Positions 55,167-63,265 of a stretch of DNA of 64,000 bases are shown one piece after another. A model generated the notes under the pieces. The model worked only from the letters and a program-made list of their open reading frames with translations, made no database searches and was not told the origin of the DNA. Each line of letters starts with the position of its first letter. The first letter of the stretch is position 1. The translations under genes were made by a program, and so were the position numbers. Origin of the DNA: Marinicella marina (lineage in GTDB: Bacteria > Pseudomonadota > Gammaproteobacteria > Xanthomonadales > Marinicellaceae); NCBI RefSeq assembly GCF_030065545.1, contig NZ_JASJNC010000004.1, positions 248,001 through 312,000 on the forward strand, written 5' to 3'.

Positions 55167-55502
55167 AAGCATCCTTTTATTCAAAAACCATCATTTTGAC
55201 AAATCCCGCGTCAATATTATGTCCTCAACAGCACCATGCAGTTTAACTTTGATTCATTCAGGCAGCATGGCATAAAGATTCTGTTTAGGTCAAAAAAACA
55301 ACGTTCATTGGTAGTGCATATTGTGGTGTTGGATCAGCAGAAAAGAGCTCAGGTATGGTTTGAAAGCAGCATAATTTAATCTTAACAAACTCAACCAACA
55401 CCACCCTATCTCATTGATTTAATTGATATACATTCCATTTGCACCATTTTGTTCCAGTTCTTTGCTTAACTTTTTCATGCATCCATCATTTAATCAAAGC
55501 CT

Positions 55503-55522
55503 GCTCAACAAATTTGTTGAGC
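55503..55522. promoter_or_regulatory. Perfect 20-bp palindrome upstream of the secreted-protein gene
   Basis: GCTCAACAAATTTGTTGAGC reads the same on both strands. It lies 34 bp before the next ATG and overlaps the expected -35 region (TTGTTGA), with no T-run after it. It looks like a repressor/activator operator rather than a terminator, though it could also be a cruciform without role. The rest of the 370-bp gap (55185-55556) shows no gene I can support. Confidence 0.45.
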
Positions 55523-55556
55523 GTTAAAACTAACTATCAGATCAAAGAGGAAAATT

Positions 55557-55868
55557 ATGAGTAAAACTAAATTATTTTTAATGGCCTTTGCCATGACTTT
55601 ATCGTTCGCTACGTTCACTGCTGATGCAGCTTGTACAGGTTGTACACCCATTGGCATCGGTGTTGGACCAGATGATGACATCATCGAATTTGGCTCTTTC
55701 AGCGCCACAGTAAGATGGGTCAACCCACACGAAGGTCCTGATGGCCGCTACTACACATACAGTTATTTGACACTGACTGGCACTACCATGGCTTACTGCC
55801 AACAACAAGTGAGTGCAGTTATGGGTAATGGAAACGTTTCTGTAGTTTCCCCCTGTCAAGCTGATTGA
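55557..55868 (+). CDS. Small exported cysteine-containing protein of unknown function
   Basis: The 103 residues have a signal peptide (MSKTKLFLMAFAMTLSFATFTADA, cleavage near residue 24) and a strong Shine-Dalgarno (AGAGGA). The mature ~79 residues hold four Cys (CTGC at the N-terminus, one near residue 83 in YCQQQ and one in PCQAD at the end), and a beta-rich middle (FGSFSATVRWVNPHEGPDGRYYTYSYLTLTG). I recognise no family. The four cysteines suggest two disulfides. It is the last plus-strand gene before the element border. Confidence 0.75.
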   Translation: MSKTKLFLMAFAMTLSFATFTADAACTGCTPIGIGVGPDDDIIEFGSFSATVRWVNPHEGPDGRYYTYSYLTLTGTTMAYCQQQVSAVMGNGNVSVVSPCQAD

Positions 55869-55885
55869 AGGTATAGAAACTCAGG

Positions 55886-55920
55886 AATAAAAAAGGCCGC
55901 CCTGAGGGTGGCCTTTTTTG
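55886..55920 (+). terminator. Terminator after the exported Cys protein
   Basis: AAAAAGGCCGCCC and GGGTGGCCTTTTT pair (one mismatch) around a short loop and are followed by TTTTTTG. The border repeat of the integrated element starts 3 bp later. Confidence 0.9.
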
Positions 55921-55922
55921 AT

Positions 55923-55937
55923 TGGTGGAGACGGCGG
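55923..55937 (-). repeat. Probable attachment-site repeat: 3' end of a tRNA or tmRNA gene
   Basis: Read on the minus strand the 15 bp are CCGCCGTCTCCACCA, the end of an acceptor stem plus CCA, and are not followed upstream by any T-arm or cloverleaf. Such a fragment is left by tyrosine integrases that use the 3' end of a tRNA or ssrA gene. It has the same orientation as the integrase gene and lies immediately after a terminator, where the host sequence ends. The matching intact gene should lie to the right of the window. Confidence 0.6.
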
Positions 55938-56010
55938 ACAACGAACTAAAGCGGTAACCATATGATTTATATAATATTGATTTAAATACAATTTTATAGC
56001 ACCCCCATAT

Positions 56011-57150
56011 CTACCCTTTTATTAACTGTTTATAAAGTAAAGCTGCCTTAATAGAATCTTCAATATCATAAATATAAGAGTTTCCAGATTGAGCAATTTC
56101 TTGCTTTAAAAGATTAATGTATGAGGGAGAGTCAATTTCATCTAGTAGATGATAATTTGATTCAAGATAATATTCAAAATTTTCTTTTTCTTCCAAATTA
56201 TTAAATAGTATAAATAAGTCATTGGCCGCAGTTTCAACAAAATCAAATTTCCCAAATGTAACCTGATTTAAATAAGCACCCTTAAAAGATGATAAGTCGT
56301 AATAAAAAACTCGTATTTGATTTGATCCAGCATAAACTGTAAATTTATCAGGATCAGGAAGGGTTATTCTTGTTTCATCAACTAAGACATAATTAATTTG
56401 GTTTAATACTGTTGAATGAAATTTAAATTCTACTTGTCCAATTCTGCTATTTGAGTTGGTATAACAAAATCTATAAATTTGATCATTATCTGATGCTGTG
56501 CCACTGTATTTCAGTTGATATTCTGCATGAACTCTATGATATGCCCATTCATGATTATTAAAATCACGTTCCCAATCGTCAAATTCATTCAAAAGCTGAT
56601 TAAATTTCTTTAAGGGCTCTTCATCAATACCAAGTCTTTCTCTCCACATTTTTTCAAGTAAATATTCATCGGCACTTCTATCAATTGGGGTATTGGTATC
56701 TAACACTCGGCTATAAGTATGATAAGGCTTAACGACTTTAGGTTTTCCAACACCTATTATTTTTTTATTACAGCTAAACTCTTCAGTTAAATAGTATGGT
56801 TTAAACTTTGTGTCAAATATTTTTAATACCTCAATTGTTTTTCCCTCTATATCAAAAGTATAAAGCTGAATATCTGGTCTCCTTTCACTTACAAACTTCT
56901 TATCCCTTAAAAAGTTTATATAGTCTATTTGTTTTCTTCTATTTGGAATGTGGTCTACGCCTTTTATTTCACAACCGGATTCTGGATCAGTCACACCGAA
57001 TATTAAATATTTATCTTTCATACATACTGAATTAGCTAAGCATAAAATATCATGTAACAATTCCGCCTTATTTACATGAGGTTCAGACTTGAAATCCCAG
57101 TATTCGCCTTCTCTTTTTGATTCAATTAATTTTTCGATATCATCAATCAT
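56011..57150 (-). CDS. AlbA_2 (Schlafen-like) domain protein partnered with a restriction-modification enzyme
   Basis: The 379 residues start with an AlbA_2/Schlafen-AlbA type domain (~1-130). EGEYWDFKSEPHVNKAELLHDILCLANS carries the conserved E-x-x-x-x-D-F-K and the helix that follows, and the next strand is KYLIFGVTD. A helical/beta C-terminal part (~160-379) shows no motif I know. AlbA_2 domains occur in putative ATP-binding regulators and in several defence proteins. It starts 2 bp after the stop of the large methylase-nuclease gene, so the two form one operon. Codons are AT-rich like the rest of the element. The function is unknown; an effector or regulator of the nuclease is my inference. 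Confidence 0.7.
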   Translation of the reverse strand: MIDDIEKLIESKREGEYWDFKSEPHVNKAELLHDILCLANSVCMKDKYLIFGVTDPESGCEIKGVDHIPNRRKQIDYINFLRDKKFVSERRPDIQLYTFDIEGKTIEVLKIFDTKFKPYYLTEEFSCNKKIIGVGKPKVVKPYHTYSRVLDTNTPIDRSADEYLLEKMWRERLGIDEEPLKKFNQLLNEFDDWERDFNNHEWAYHRVHAEYQLKYSGTASDNDQIYRFCYTNSNSRIGQVEFKFHSTVLNQINYVLVDETRITLPDPDKFTVYAGSNQIRVFYYDLSSFKGAYLNQVTFGKFDFVETAANDLFILFNNLEEKENFEYYLESNYHLLDEIDSPSYINLLKQEIAQSGNSYIYDIEDSIKAALLYKQLIKG

Positions 57151-57152
57151 AA

Positions 57153-60100
57153 TTATATGAAATCAATACTATCAATCTCTTTCATCAAACGATCAGTTTC
57201 AGTTAACGCCACAATTATTTTTTGGTAATATAGGATGTCATCATAGCTCAAATTTCGACCTTGACGGTCTTTGAGCCATTTCTGGGCTGGTTGGTAACCA
57301 CCAATATAAAAGTTCCAAGCCAGTTCGGGTACGTCATCGAAATACTGTTCATCGTTAATCCATACTTTGCCCAAACTCCTGTCGTCTTTATTAGGTTCAA
57401 AGCCGATGCTTTTTTGGGTCATTTTGCGGCTGACCAAGTGATCGCCCTCAATCGGATAGGTGGTGATGTAGTTTTCACTGTCAGGACTTTTAATCAAATG
57501 CAACAAACGAATCTGACAACCGAGTTTAACCAACTGCCAGAAAGTGCTGGCGTCTTTGGGGTACGGTACACGTGGAAAGTCGATTTTGAGGAATTCTTTA
57601 TATTTATCGCGGTAACTGGGTGAGTGTAACACCGCATAAATATAATCCAAAAGATTCAAGGGTGTAAAAAAATTTCGATAAGCATCAGTAACTTCAGAGC
57701 TATCAGCCAAATATGTATTGCCTACTTCAGGTTCTTCTGACAGGAATTCAAGCTTCAGGTTTTTTGCAATGGTTTTGACCATTTCTGAATTCAAATTAGG
57801 AATTCTTTCAGCATTTATAAAGTTATTTTGGCTTTCTGGATAAATATACAATGGAAAGAAATACGGAGTGCCCTTACTACTCATGAATGTTCTATCCAAT
57901 ATGAGCCCCCTTGTAATTAAACAATAGCTAAAATCGTTTAACTTAAATTCATAATGCCTCATTGAAACTAGTGAATAATTATCTCCTTTGAGAAGGTTTT
58001 TTGCAGTTGAATACCTGCTCCTCTTTAAGGCTTCATTGTCATAATATAACCATCTATTATCAAATGGTTTGTAAGTAAATTTTAGGACTTTTTCTTCGTT
58101 ATAAACTGAAGTTTTAAACTTTGCTAAACTCCACCCAGCTGTATCAGTTAATCTATATTTCAATCTGATTTCACTTTCAATTTTAGATTCAATTACTTCC
58201 TTAATTCTCATCTGTAGCTTAGATTTTTCAAAGTCAGTTACTAATTGATCTTTACCTGTTTGAACTCCGCTATTGCTTTGTAAATAGAGTTCATTTATTG
58301 AAAAGTAAGACTCGTAAATTTGCTTGTTTTCAATATCTTTTGGAATGAAAAAGTAGAATGGTTTTTCATTACTTAAAATTGTCCAATCGATATCGGTTAT
58401 GTTTTTAGAGGATAAAAAAGTGTATTTATTATACCTTTTACCATATAAGTCAGAATGATATACTTTGGCTAAAGGTTTGTTTTTAATAACTCCACTTTTT
58501 ACCAGGATGTTAATCGAAACACCTTGCATAATATCAAATATATTTTGATCTGGAGACCCGTCTGGGCAAGTCTCTTGCCTTTTGGAATCCCCGTGAAGAT
58601 TCAAGATATAAATTTTATCGAAGCTTTCTAGTAAACTTTTTCTCATTTGACGGTGTGTAATGCCTTCAATAAAACTATTATTGGTGATATAAGCTAATAC
58701 GCCAAAACCATTTTTATCAATAAAGTGTTGCCCATACCGTATAAATTTAATGTAATCATCGTCTAAGTTAATTTTTTTTTCATTTAAATTCTTCTTATAA
58801 TCGGCTATTAGATTTTGAATCCAGTCATTTTTATTTGAACTACTTACAGCATATGGCGGGTTACCAATCACGCACATCACTGGCGTGTCATTTTTAATAT
58901 TGTTGGCGGCTCGAGATTCTTCACTTAACCATTGTGAGAAAAAAATGTCATTTGTGTCTGGATGGTATTCTTCTAAAGAGTTGGTCAGATAAACGTTTAG
59001 CCTTTGGTTTTTTTGCGCTTTATATTCAGTTTCTTTCAGCAATAAATCTAGTTTTAGATGTGCCATGGCATAGGAAGCCATCAACAGTTCAAAACCGTTT
59101 AATCTTGGAATGAGATGTTCATCAACATATTGAGACCAAACACCTTGTATGGCTTTGAATTTCTTTTCGTGAATGAATTTCACTACGGCAGCTAAGAACG
59201 TGCCTGTACCTGTAGCAGGGTCTAAAATTTGAACTTTGTGAACTTCTTTATCAACAAGCTTGGTACTGGCTTTAGATTGTTTGCTAGTTGTGGGTACTTC
59301 AACTTTAATTGTGGTTTTAGAAGTGTCAGCCAAGCCATCTTTTAAATCAAATTCTGTTTTTAAGATATCATCCACCGCACGCACAATAAAATCTACCACT
59401 GGCTCAGGCGTGTACCAGACACCACGCGCTTTTCGCAGTTTCGGGTCATAAGCGGCCAAAAAAGTTTCATAAAAGTGAATAATAGGGTCTTGGGTTTTGG
59501 TGCTTTTACCAAAGTTTTTAAGTAAAGCACCGACATTGGTGGCTCTGAAAACTTCGGCTAAATTATCAACAATCTTTTTAATACGGTCATCAATATTCGG
59601 CCCAGCTATTTCACTAAATAAACGCTTTAAAAAAGGGTTGGATTTCGGGATTAATTCAGCGGCTTCTTGGCGACTAAAATTATCTAATGTTTCATCATGT
59701 AAACGTGCTGCAAACATGCCATAAGCGACGGTTTGTGCATAGATGTCAGCAAATCCTTTGGGCTTTAAATCATGAATCAACATGTCTTTAAATGTCTTGT
59801 ACTGGCTGATTAACCAAGTGTCTTCAGTCGATAACTGCTCTTCTTTTTCATCATGTGTGACTGCTAGCTCAATGACATTTTGTAATAGCTTTGCTTTACC
59901 TGCCATCATTTCAGCCAGTTTTTTAGATGACTTAATTGATTGGGTGATAAAGGTACAGAAATCTTCAATCAGGTTTTCAAAATGTCTGAACTGATCTGGT
60001 TTGGTTATGATTAATCCATCCACTATTTCAGCCAGTCTGATTTCATGTACCAATTCACCTTCTTGAAAAAACTGAAACCACAAATAATCTGTAATAATCA

Positions 60101-60386
60101 GATTATCTAAAGCGTTTTTATAACGAGTGAATTGTTCTTTATAGCTTTTACTGTTTAAATCTTTATTGATGTCTTTGGCTTCAATAAAACCAATTGGGAT
60201 ATCACGTTTAGTGATGACAAAATCTGGATTGCCACAATCTGTGACTTTGGAAGGTTCATTGGTCAATTCAACACTGGGTACAATTGATCTGATTAATCGC
60301 TCTAGGTCTGAGCGGTAGGTATGTTCGCCTGAAATGCCAGAATTGAAACGTTTGGTGACTGATTCTAAATATTCTTGTAAGTCCAT
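57153..60386 (-). CDS. Single-chain restriction-modification enzyme (nuclease-methyltransferase-specificity)
   Basis: From ATG 60386 (AAGGGATC before it; the GTG at 60419 is an alternative) the protein has 1077 residues. An N-terminal PD-(D/E)XK nuclease reads NPDFVI...FIEAKD (Asp55, Glu69, Lys71). A helical link follows to the adenine methyltransferase (~310-640) with motif I DPATGTGTF (Asp389) and motif IV NPPY (509-512), introduced by ARGVWYTPEPVVDFI. The C-terminal ~380 residues should read the DNA target. There is no helicase region, so it is type IIG-like, though its methylase part resembles type ISP enzymes. Expected activities are adenine methylation and DNA cleavage. AlbA_2 partner 2 bp downstream. 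Confidence 0.88.
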   Translation of the reverse strand: MDLQEYLESVTKRFNSGISGEHTYRSDLERLIRSIVPSVELTNEPSKVTDCGNPDFVITKRDIPIGFIEAKDINKDLNSKSYKEQFTRYKNALDNLIITDYLWFQFFQEGELVHEIRLAEIVDGLIITKPDQFRHFENLIEDFCTFITQSIKSSKKLAEMMAGKAKLLQNVIELAVTHDEKEEQLSTEDTWLISQYKTFKDMLIHDLKPKGFADIYAQTVAYGMFAARLHDETLDNFSRQEAAELIPKSNPFLKRLFSEIAGPNIDDRIKKIVDNLAEVFRATNVGALLKNFGKSTKTQDPIIHFYETFLAAYDPKLRKARGVWYTPEPVVDFIVRAVDDILKTEFDLKDGLADTSKTTIKVEVPTTSKQSKASTKLVDKEVHKVQILDPATGTGTFLAAVVKFIHEKKFKAIQGVWSQYVDEHLIPRLNGFELLMASYAMAHLKLDLLLKETEYKAQKNQRLNVYLTNSLEEYHPDTNDIFFSQWLSEESRAANNIKNDTPVMCVIGNPPYAVSSSNKNDWIQNLIADYKKNLNEKKINLDDDYIKFIRYGQHFIDKNGFGVLAYITNNSFIEGITHRQMRKSLLESFDKIYILNLHGDSKRQETCPDGSPDQNIFDIMQGVSINILVKSGVIKNKPLAKVYHSDLYGKRYNKYTFLSSKNITDIDWTILSNEKPFYFFIPKDIENKQIYESYFSINELYLQSNSGVQTGKDQLVTDFEKSKLQMRIKEVIESKIESEIRLKYRLTDTAGWSLAKFKTSVYNEEKVLKFTYKPFDNRWLYYDNEALKRSRYSTAKNLLKGDNYSLVSMRHYEFKLNDFSYCLITRGLILDRTFMSSKGTPYFFPLYIYPESQNNFINAERIPNLNSEMVKTIAKNLKLEFLSEEPEVGNTYLADSSEVTDAYRNFFTPLNLLDYIYAVLHSPSYRDKYKEFLKIDFPRVPYPKDASTFWQLVKLGCQIRLLHLIKSPDSENYITTYPIEGDHLVSRKMTQKSIGFEPNKDDRSLGKVWINDEQYFDDVPELAWNFYIGGYQPAQKWLKDRQGRNLSYDDILYYQKIIVALTETDRLMKEIDSIDFI

Positions 60387-60453
60387 GATCCCTTTTATGA
60401 TTTTTGTATTTATTTTCACATAACATCATAAAGCAATCAGTTACAAATGAGAA

Positions 60454-60888
60454 CTACTCTTCAAGTCTGGCTTTAATATTTCTGATCGACTCCCTTAATT
60501 GTTCATCAGTCATTGAATCATAGTCAGTGTCATCAAAGTTAGTTCTCAGCTCCACCACAGTGATTTCATTATCTTTTTTAACTTCTTTCTTTTCAGTATA
60601 ACCGTGATTATTGATGAGCATCAACTTAGTCAACATGGGGTTGATTTGGCAGGACAAGCCTCTGTTTAAGAGTGTTCTGTGCTGTTTTGTCTTGAGGCGC
60701 TCTAAAGCGTGTAAAAACTCTTTGTTTTCTGGCTTCTGAGACCAATTGTAGACTGTCTTTTTACAAACCCCGACAACATCACTAAATCCTTCAACAGTGG
60801 GTATCACGTCGCCGTGTGTTTCATATTCGCCCATGTAATCAATCAGCTGTTGCGTTGTTTGTTCGTTGTACTTGGTTTTTCTGGCCAT
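60454..60888 (-). CDS. Small terminase subunit-like DNA-packaging protein
   Basis: The 144 residues resemble phage small terminase/DNA-packaging proteins. An N-terminal KYNEQTTQQLIDYMGEY helix leads to a helix-turn-helix (EGFSDVVGVCKKTVYNWSQKPENKEFLHAL, ~31-63), followed by NRGLSCQINPMLTKLMLINNHGYTEKKE (~75-102) and an acidic C-terminus. Small terminases recognise the packaging site of phage DNA. No large terminase is adjacent, so it may act in trans on a helper phage or as an HTH regulator. It sits 67 bp upstream of the restriction-modification gene and probably shares its transcript. Confidence 0.7.
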   Translation of the reverse strand: MARKTKYNEQTTQQLIDYMGEYETHGDVIPTVEGFSDVVGVCKKTVYNWSQKPENKEFLHALERLKTKQHRTLLNRGLSCQINPMLTKLMLINNHGYTEKKEVKKDNEITVVELRTNFDDTDYDSMTDEQLRESIRNIKARLEE

Positions 60889-61287
60889 TCTCTCACTCTA
60901 AAATACTAATAAATCTATCTATATACATACTTGCTCTTTGGTGAAGTTTGGAGTTTTAGGCATAGGGGGATCATCCTGAAGCTGAATTATATTCATATCA
61001 AGTGATCCACTATGCCATCAACATTAATCAACTTGCCCTTCGGAGCCAGCTCATCGTCTCAGGCGGTTGATGTCACATCGTTAATAATTAACCATGTCTC
61101 TATGCATCAACCTCAACCGCTACTTATGACAGATAGAGCATTCTGCCAGCGTACAGGCTTCGGTCTTTCGAGGTGCCTTTTGGCTGTGTACGCATCCCCC
61201 AGTAACCATACTTCATAAACGCTGTCGTTATTTAACCCGACCATTCACAAAGGTTTAATTCAGGGAACCAATAATTATCAATCGTTT
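60889..61287. other. Apparently non-coding region between the packaging-like gene and alpA
   Basis: This 399-bp region has no gene I trust. The open frame at 61012-61218 on the plus strand has no Shine-Dalgarno and no family resemblance. An 8-bp inverted repeat (GGTTGATG at 61065-61072, CATCAACC at 61105-61112) can form a stem with a 32-nt loop, and the segment 61040-61200 is much less AT-rich than its surroundings. P4-type satellites keep their immunity RNA and its targets in a leader region like this, so a structured RNA is possible. The promoter of the packaging/restriction operon must also lie here. Confidence 0.4.
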
Positions 61288-61479
61288 TTAATGGCTGTCT
61301 TGTTTCCGAGCCTCTAACCATTCATTCACATCTTCCAAACTCCAAGCCGACACACGCACACTCAGCTTAATCGGCGCAGGGAAGCGACCTTCTTTGATCA
61401 TTGAATAAATGGTGGACTTAGAGAAAGGAAGGTATTCCTTCAAGTCATTCCATCTGATGTATTTAACTAACTGGTTCAT
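61288..61479 (-). CDS. alpA: AlpA family helix-turn-helix regulator
   Basis: The 63 residues form the AlpA/MerR-like winged HTH: VKYIRWNDLKEYLPFSKSTIYSMIKEGRFPAPIKLSVRVSAWSLEDVNEWLEAR. The R-W-x-x-L-K-x-Y-L start, K-S-T-I-Y recognition helix, FPxPIKLS turn and W-x-x-x-D-V-x-x-W end are the family pattern. AlpA activates excision and element genes in P4-like and CP4-57 prophages and in phage-inducible islands. Three 10-bp direct repeats lie ~95-125 bp upstream and may be its operator. Confidence 0.92.
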   Translation of the reverse strand: MNQLVKYIRWNDLKEYLPFSKSTIYSMIKEGRFPAPIKLSVRVSAWSLEDVNEWLEARKQDSH

Positions 61480-61574
61480 ATTTCATCCGAATTAAACGGG
61501 GTTGAACTCAATCAAACACTGAATTCATAAACCCTTTTTACAGGTGATGAAAATAGGAACACAATGGGATAAAT

Positions 61575-61604
61575 GAATTAATTGGAATTAATTAGAATTA
61601 ATTG
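61575..61604. repeat. Three tandem 10-bp repeats upstream of alpA
   Basis: GAATTAATTG, GAATTAATTA and GAATTAATTG follow each other without gaps at 61575-61584, 61585-61594 and 61595-61604. The 10-bp period equals about one helical turn, so three protein molecules could bind the same DNA face. It sits in the 232-bp gap between alpA and the membrane-protein gene. A role as an AlpA or excisionase site is inferred. Confidence 0.75.
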
Positions 61605-61687
61605 ATAAGTAGTTGTATTGATTGGGTTTTATTGAGTTTAAAACTTGATAGGATATTTTGAATTATTGAGTTTCCTATTGGGGATTT

Positions 61688-61701
61688 CCTACTCAAGTAG
61701 G
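61688..61701. repeat. Short inverted repeat at the end of the membrane-protein gene
   Basis: CCTACT and AGTAGG flank CA as a 6-bp inverted repeat, 10 bp beyond the stop of the upstream gene on the minus strand. It has no U-tract, so it is a weak terminator at best or an operator for alpA. Confidence 0.35.
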
Positions 61702-61711
61702 GCTAAAATGC

Positions 61712-62461
61712 TCAACGAGAGACACAAAACACCACCAACTCGGCAGATTTTTCCCGAACACCTTGGTTTGGATGGTTCTGAAAGCGTTTATAAATTTCCT
61801 TACCATCGATGATAGTGTTTTTTAGTTTTTCATCATTCTGAGCAGCATGAGTACATAAGTTGACAAAATGAATCAAATCAAAAAGCAAAGGACTCTTACC
61901 AACATAAAAACTTGAGACATCCACATTTTCAATGATGTAATGAACGCATTTCACGGCATATGGTGTGGATGAATATACTGTATATTGATGCCAGGGTCTG
62001 GCATATAGAAAATCATTAATAGCATCTTCTCTGGCATCTAAGAATTCATCTTTTTCGTTAATCAGATTAGTTAAGTATTCTGGTGAATCTGTGGCTTGTC
62101 CGTATGCATGTTCTACTTTATCCCATGGGAATTGATTAAAAAAATGTTTGGCTTTAATTAAGGATTCTTTTTTTGCAGCTTTAAATTGCCCACGCCAATA
62201 AATGGTTGAAACAAAAAATAATAAAAGAATGAACGTGTGTGCCGAGAATACAAATACAACACCGCCTTCACCAAATAAGTGTTTCAACAAATACATACAT
62301 CCTATAGCCAATAATGGCATTGTGAAAATGCTATGTATAATGCTTCTTCCTCTTTGAACCTGACTGGGTGACATTACATTTTCAAACTCTTCTTGATAGT
62401 TTGGTAAAAATGTAGGAATTATCCACGTAATCAGGATTGTGACTATAGTTATAACTTCCAT
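61712..62461 (-). CDS. Unknown membrane protein of the element (last gene of the integrase-coupled unit)
   Basis: The 249 residues have an N-terminal hydrophobic segment (~2-19), two more helices (~43-62 and ~67-89), and a soluble C-terminal part of about 160 residues. Nothing catalytic is visible, and I do not recognise the family. A conserved-looking YARPWHQYTVYSSTPYAVKCVHYIIENVD block occurs at ~155-185. It starts 3 bp after the stop of the preceding unknown gene, so it is in the same transcript. AT-rich codons match the element. Confidence 0.6.
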   Translation of the reverse strand: MEVITIVTILITWIIPTFLPNYQEEFENVMSPSQVQRGRSIIHSIFTMPLLAIGCMYLLKHLFGEGGVVFVFSAHTFILLLFFVSTIYWRGQFKAAKKESLIKAKHFFNQFPWDKVEHAYGQATDSPEYLTNLINEKDEFLDAREDAINDFLYARPWHQYTVYSSTPYAVKCVHYIIENVDVSSFYVGKSPLLFDLIHFVNLCTHAAQNDEKLKNTIIDGKEIYKRFQNHPNQGVREKSAELVVFCVSR

Positions 62462-62464
62462 GCT

Positions 62465-63265
62465 TTAGTTTGTTTTTTTGTTGTCAGAGTATGAGACATA
62501 TTGCTGTTTGTTAAAAAACTTATCAACTAAATCTTTTGTTGCGTCTTGCTTAAAGTCTTTTGGGTTTGACTTACCCAGCTTCATCCACAAAGAATGCCTA
62601 TCAGGCCAATCACTTTCTCTCATGTCCTTGCAACCATCTGTGACTGCATAATCATATTGTTTTTTCAAAAACTCTAACAATGCCATTTCACGCCTTTCAT
62701 GTGTGTTTAACTTCTTATCTTCTTCCTTGATTGGAAAACCTTTGATGGTGTTGTAAAGCACATCATTTGTGGCATGTTCTGGAAAGACTTTAGAATTAGG
62801 GTCATTCATGACTGAGAAGATGTGACCAATGGATTGAACTTTGTGATCAGTTACTGAGAAGCCCTTGTTTATCAAAGTATTTCTTAAACCTTCATAAGCT
62901 ACAAAACTTACCAGTACACCAAAATAATTATCTTCTTTCCCATCTTCTATTGCTTTGAGAAAGTCTTTCATAAATCCTTCATCGTAGGGCAATCTTTCTG
63001 GTGTGAACATGACAAGCTCCTCACTCATGATAGCCGGAACAAATTGGTATGTGTTTTCGAACAACCTTTCGTGAAATTTGATGTGATAGTCTTCTGAATC
63101 TTTGAGATGCGCAGTCTCAGCGGTGGTTAAATGAATCATGGCCAAACCAAAAGGAATGTAATCCCAATACTGCTTTTTCATAAAGCCTTCATTACTAAGG
63201 TCAAAGACTTCTCTGAATGCTTTGATGATGTCTAGCTGTTGCTGAGTGATTGTTTGTTCAGTCAT
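62465..63265 (-). CDS. Unknown soluble protein of the element
   Basis: From ATG 63265 (GAGG upstream, overlapping the end of the lipoprotein frame by 8 bp) the protein has 266 residues. A longer in-frame start at 63295 is possible but lies inside the lipoprotein gene. It is all soluble and helical with many acidic and aromatic residues (AFREVFDLSNEGFMKKQYWDYIPFGLAMIHLTTAETAHLKDSE). I recognise no family. Its neighbours are the coupled lipoprotein and the membrane protein 3 bp downstream, and the three could act together. Confidence 0.6.
   Translation of the reverse strand: MTEQTITQQQLDIIKAFREVFDLSNEGFMKKQYWDYIPFGLAMIHLTTAETAHLKDSEDYHIKFHERLFENTYQFVPAIMSEELVMFTPERLPYDEGFMKDFLKAIEDGKEDNYFGVLVSFVAYEGLRNTLINKGFSVTDHKVQSIGHIFSVMNDPNSKVFPEHATNDVLYNTIKGFPIKEEDKKLNTHERREMALLEFLKKQYDYAVTDGCKDMRESDWPDRHSLWMKLGKSNPKDFKQDATKDLVDKFFNKQQYVSYSDNKKTN

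Noticed and set aside
57153-60386. Type ISP/type I-like restriction enzyme with a helicase motor
   Set aside because: No DEAD/DEAH or other helicase motifs lie between the nuclease and the methyltransferase, so it should not translocate DNA as type ISP enzymes do.
61012-61218. Open frame on the plus strand inside the element, 68 residues
   Set aside because: It has no Shine-Dalgarno, opposite strand to all neighbours, a Ser/Pro/His-rich composition with no domain, and lies in a region better explained as non-coding.
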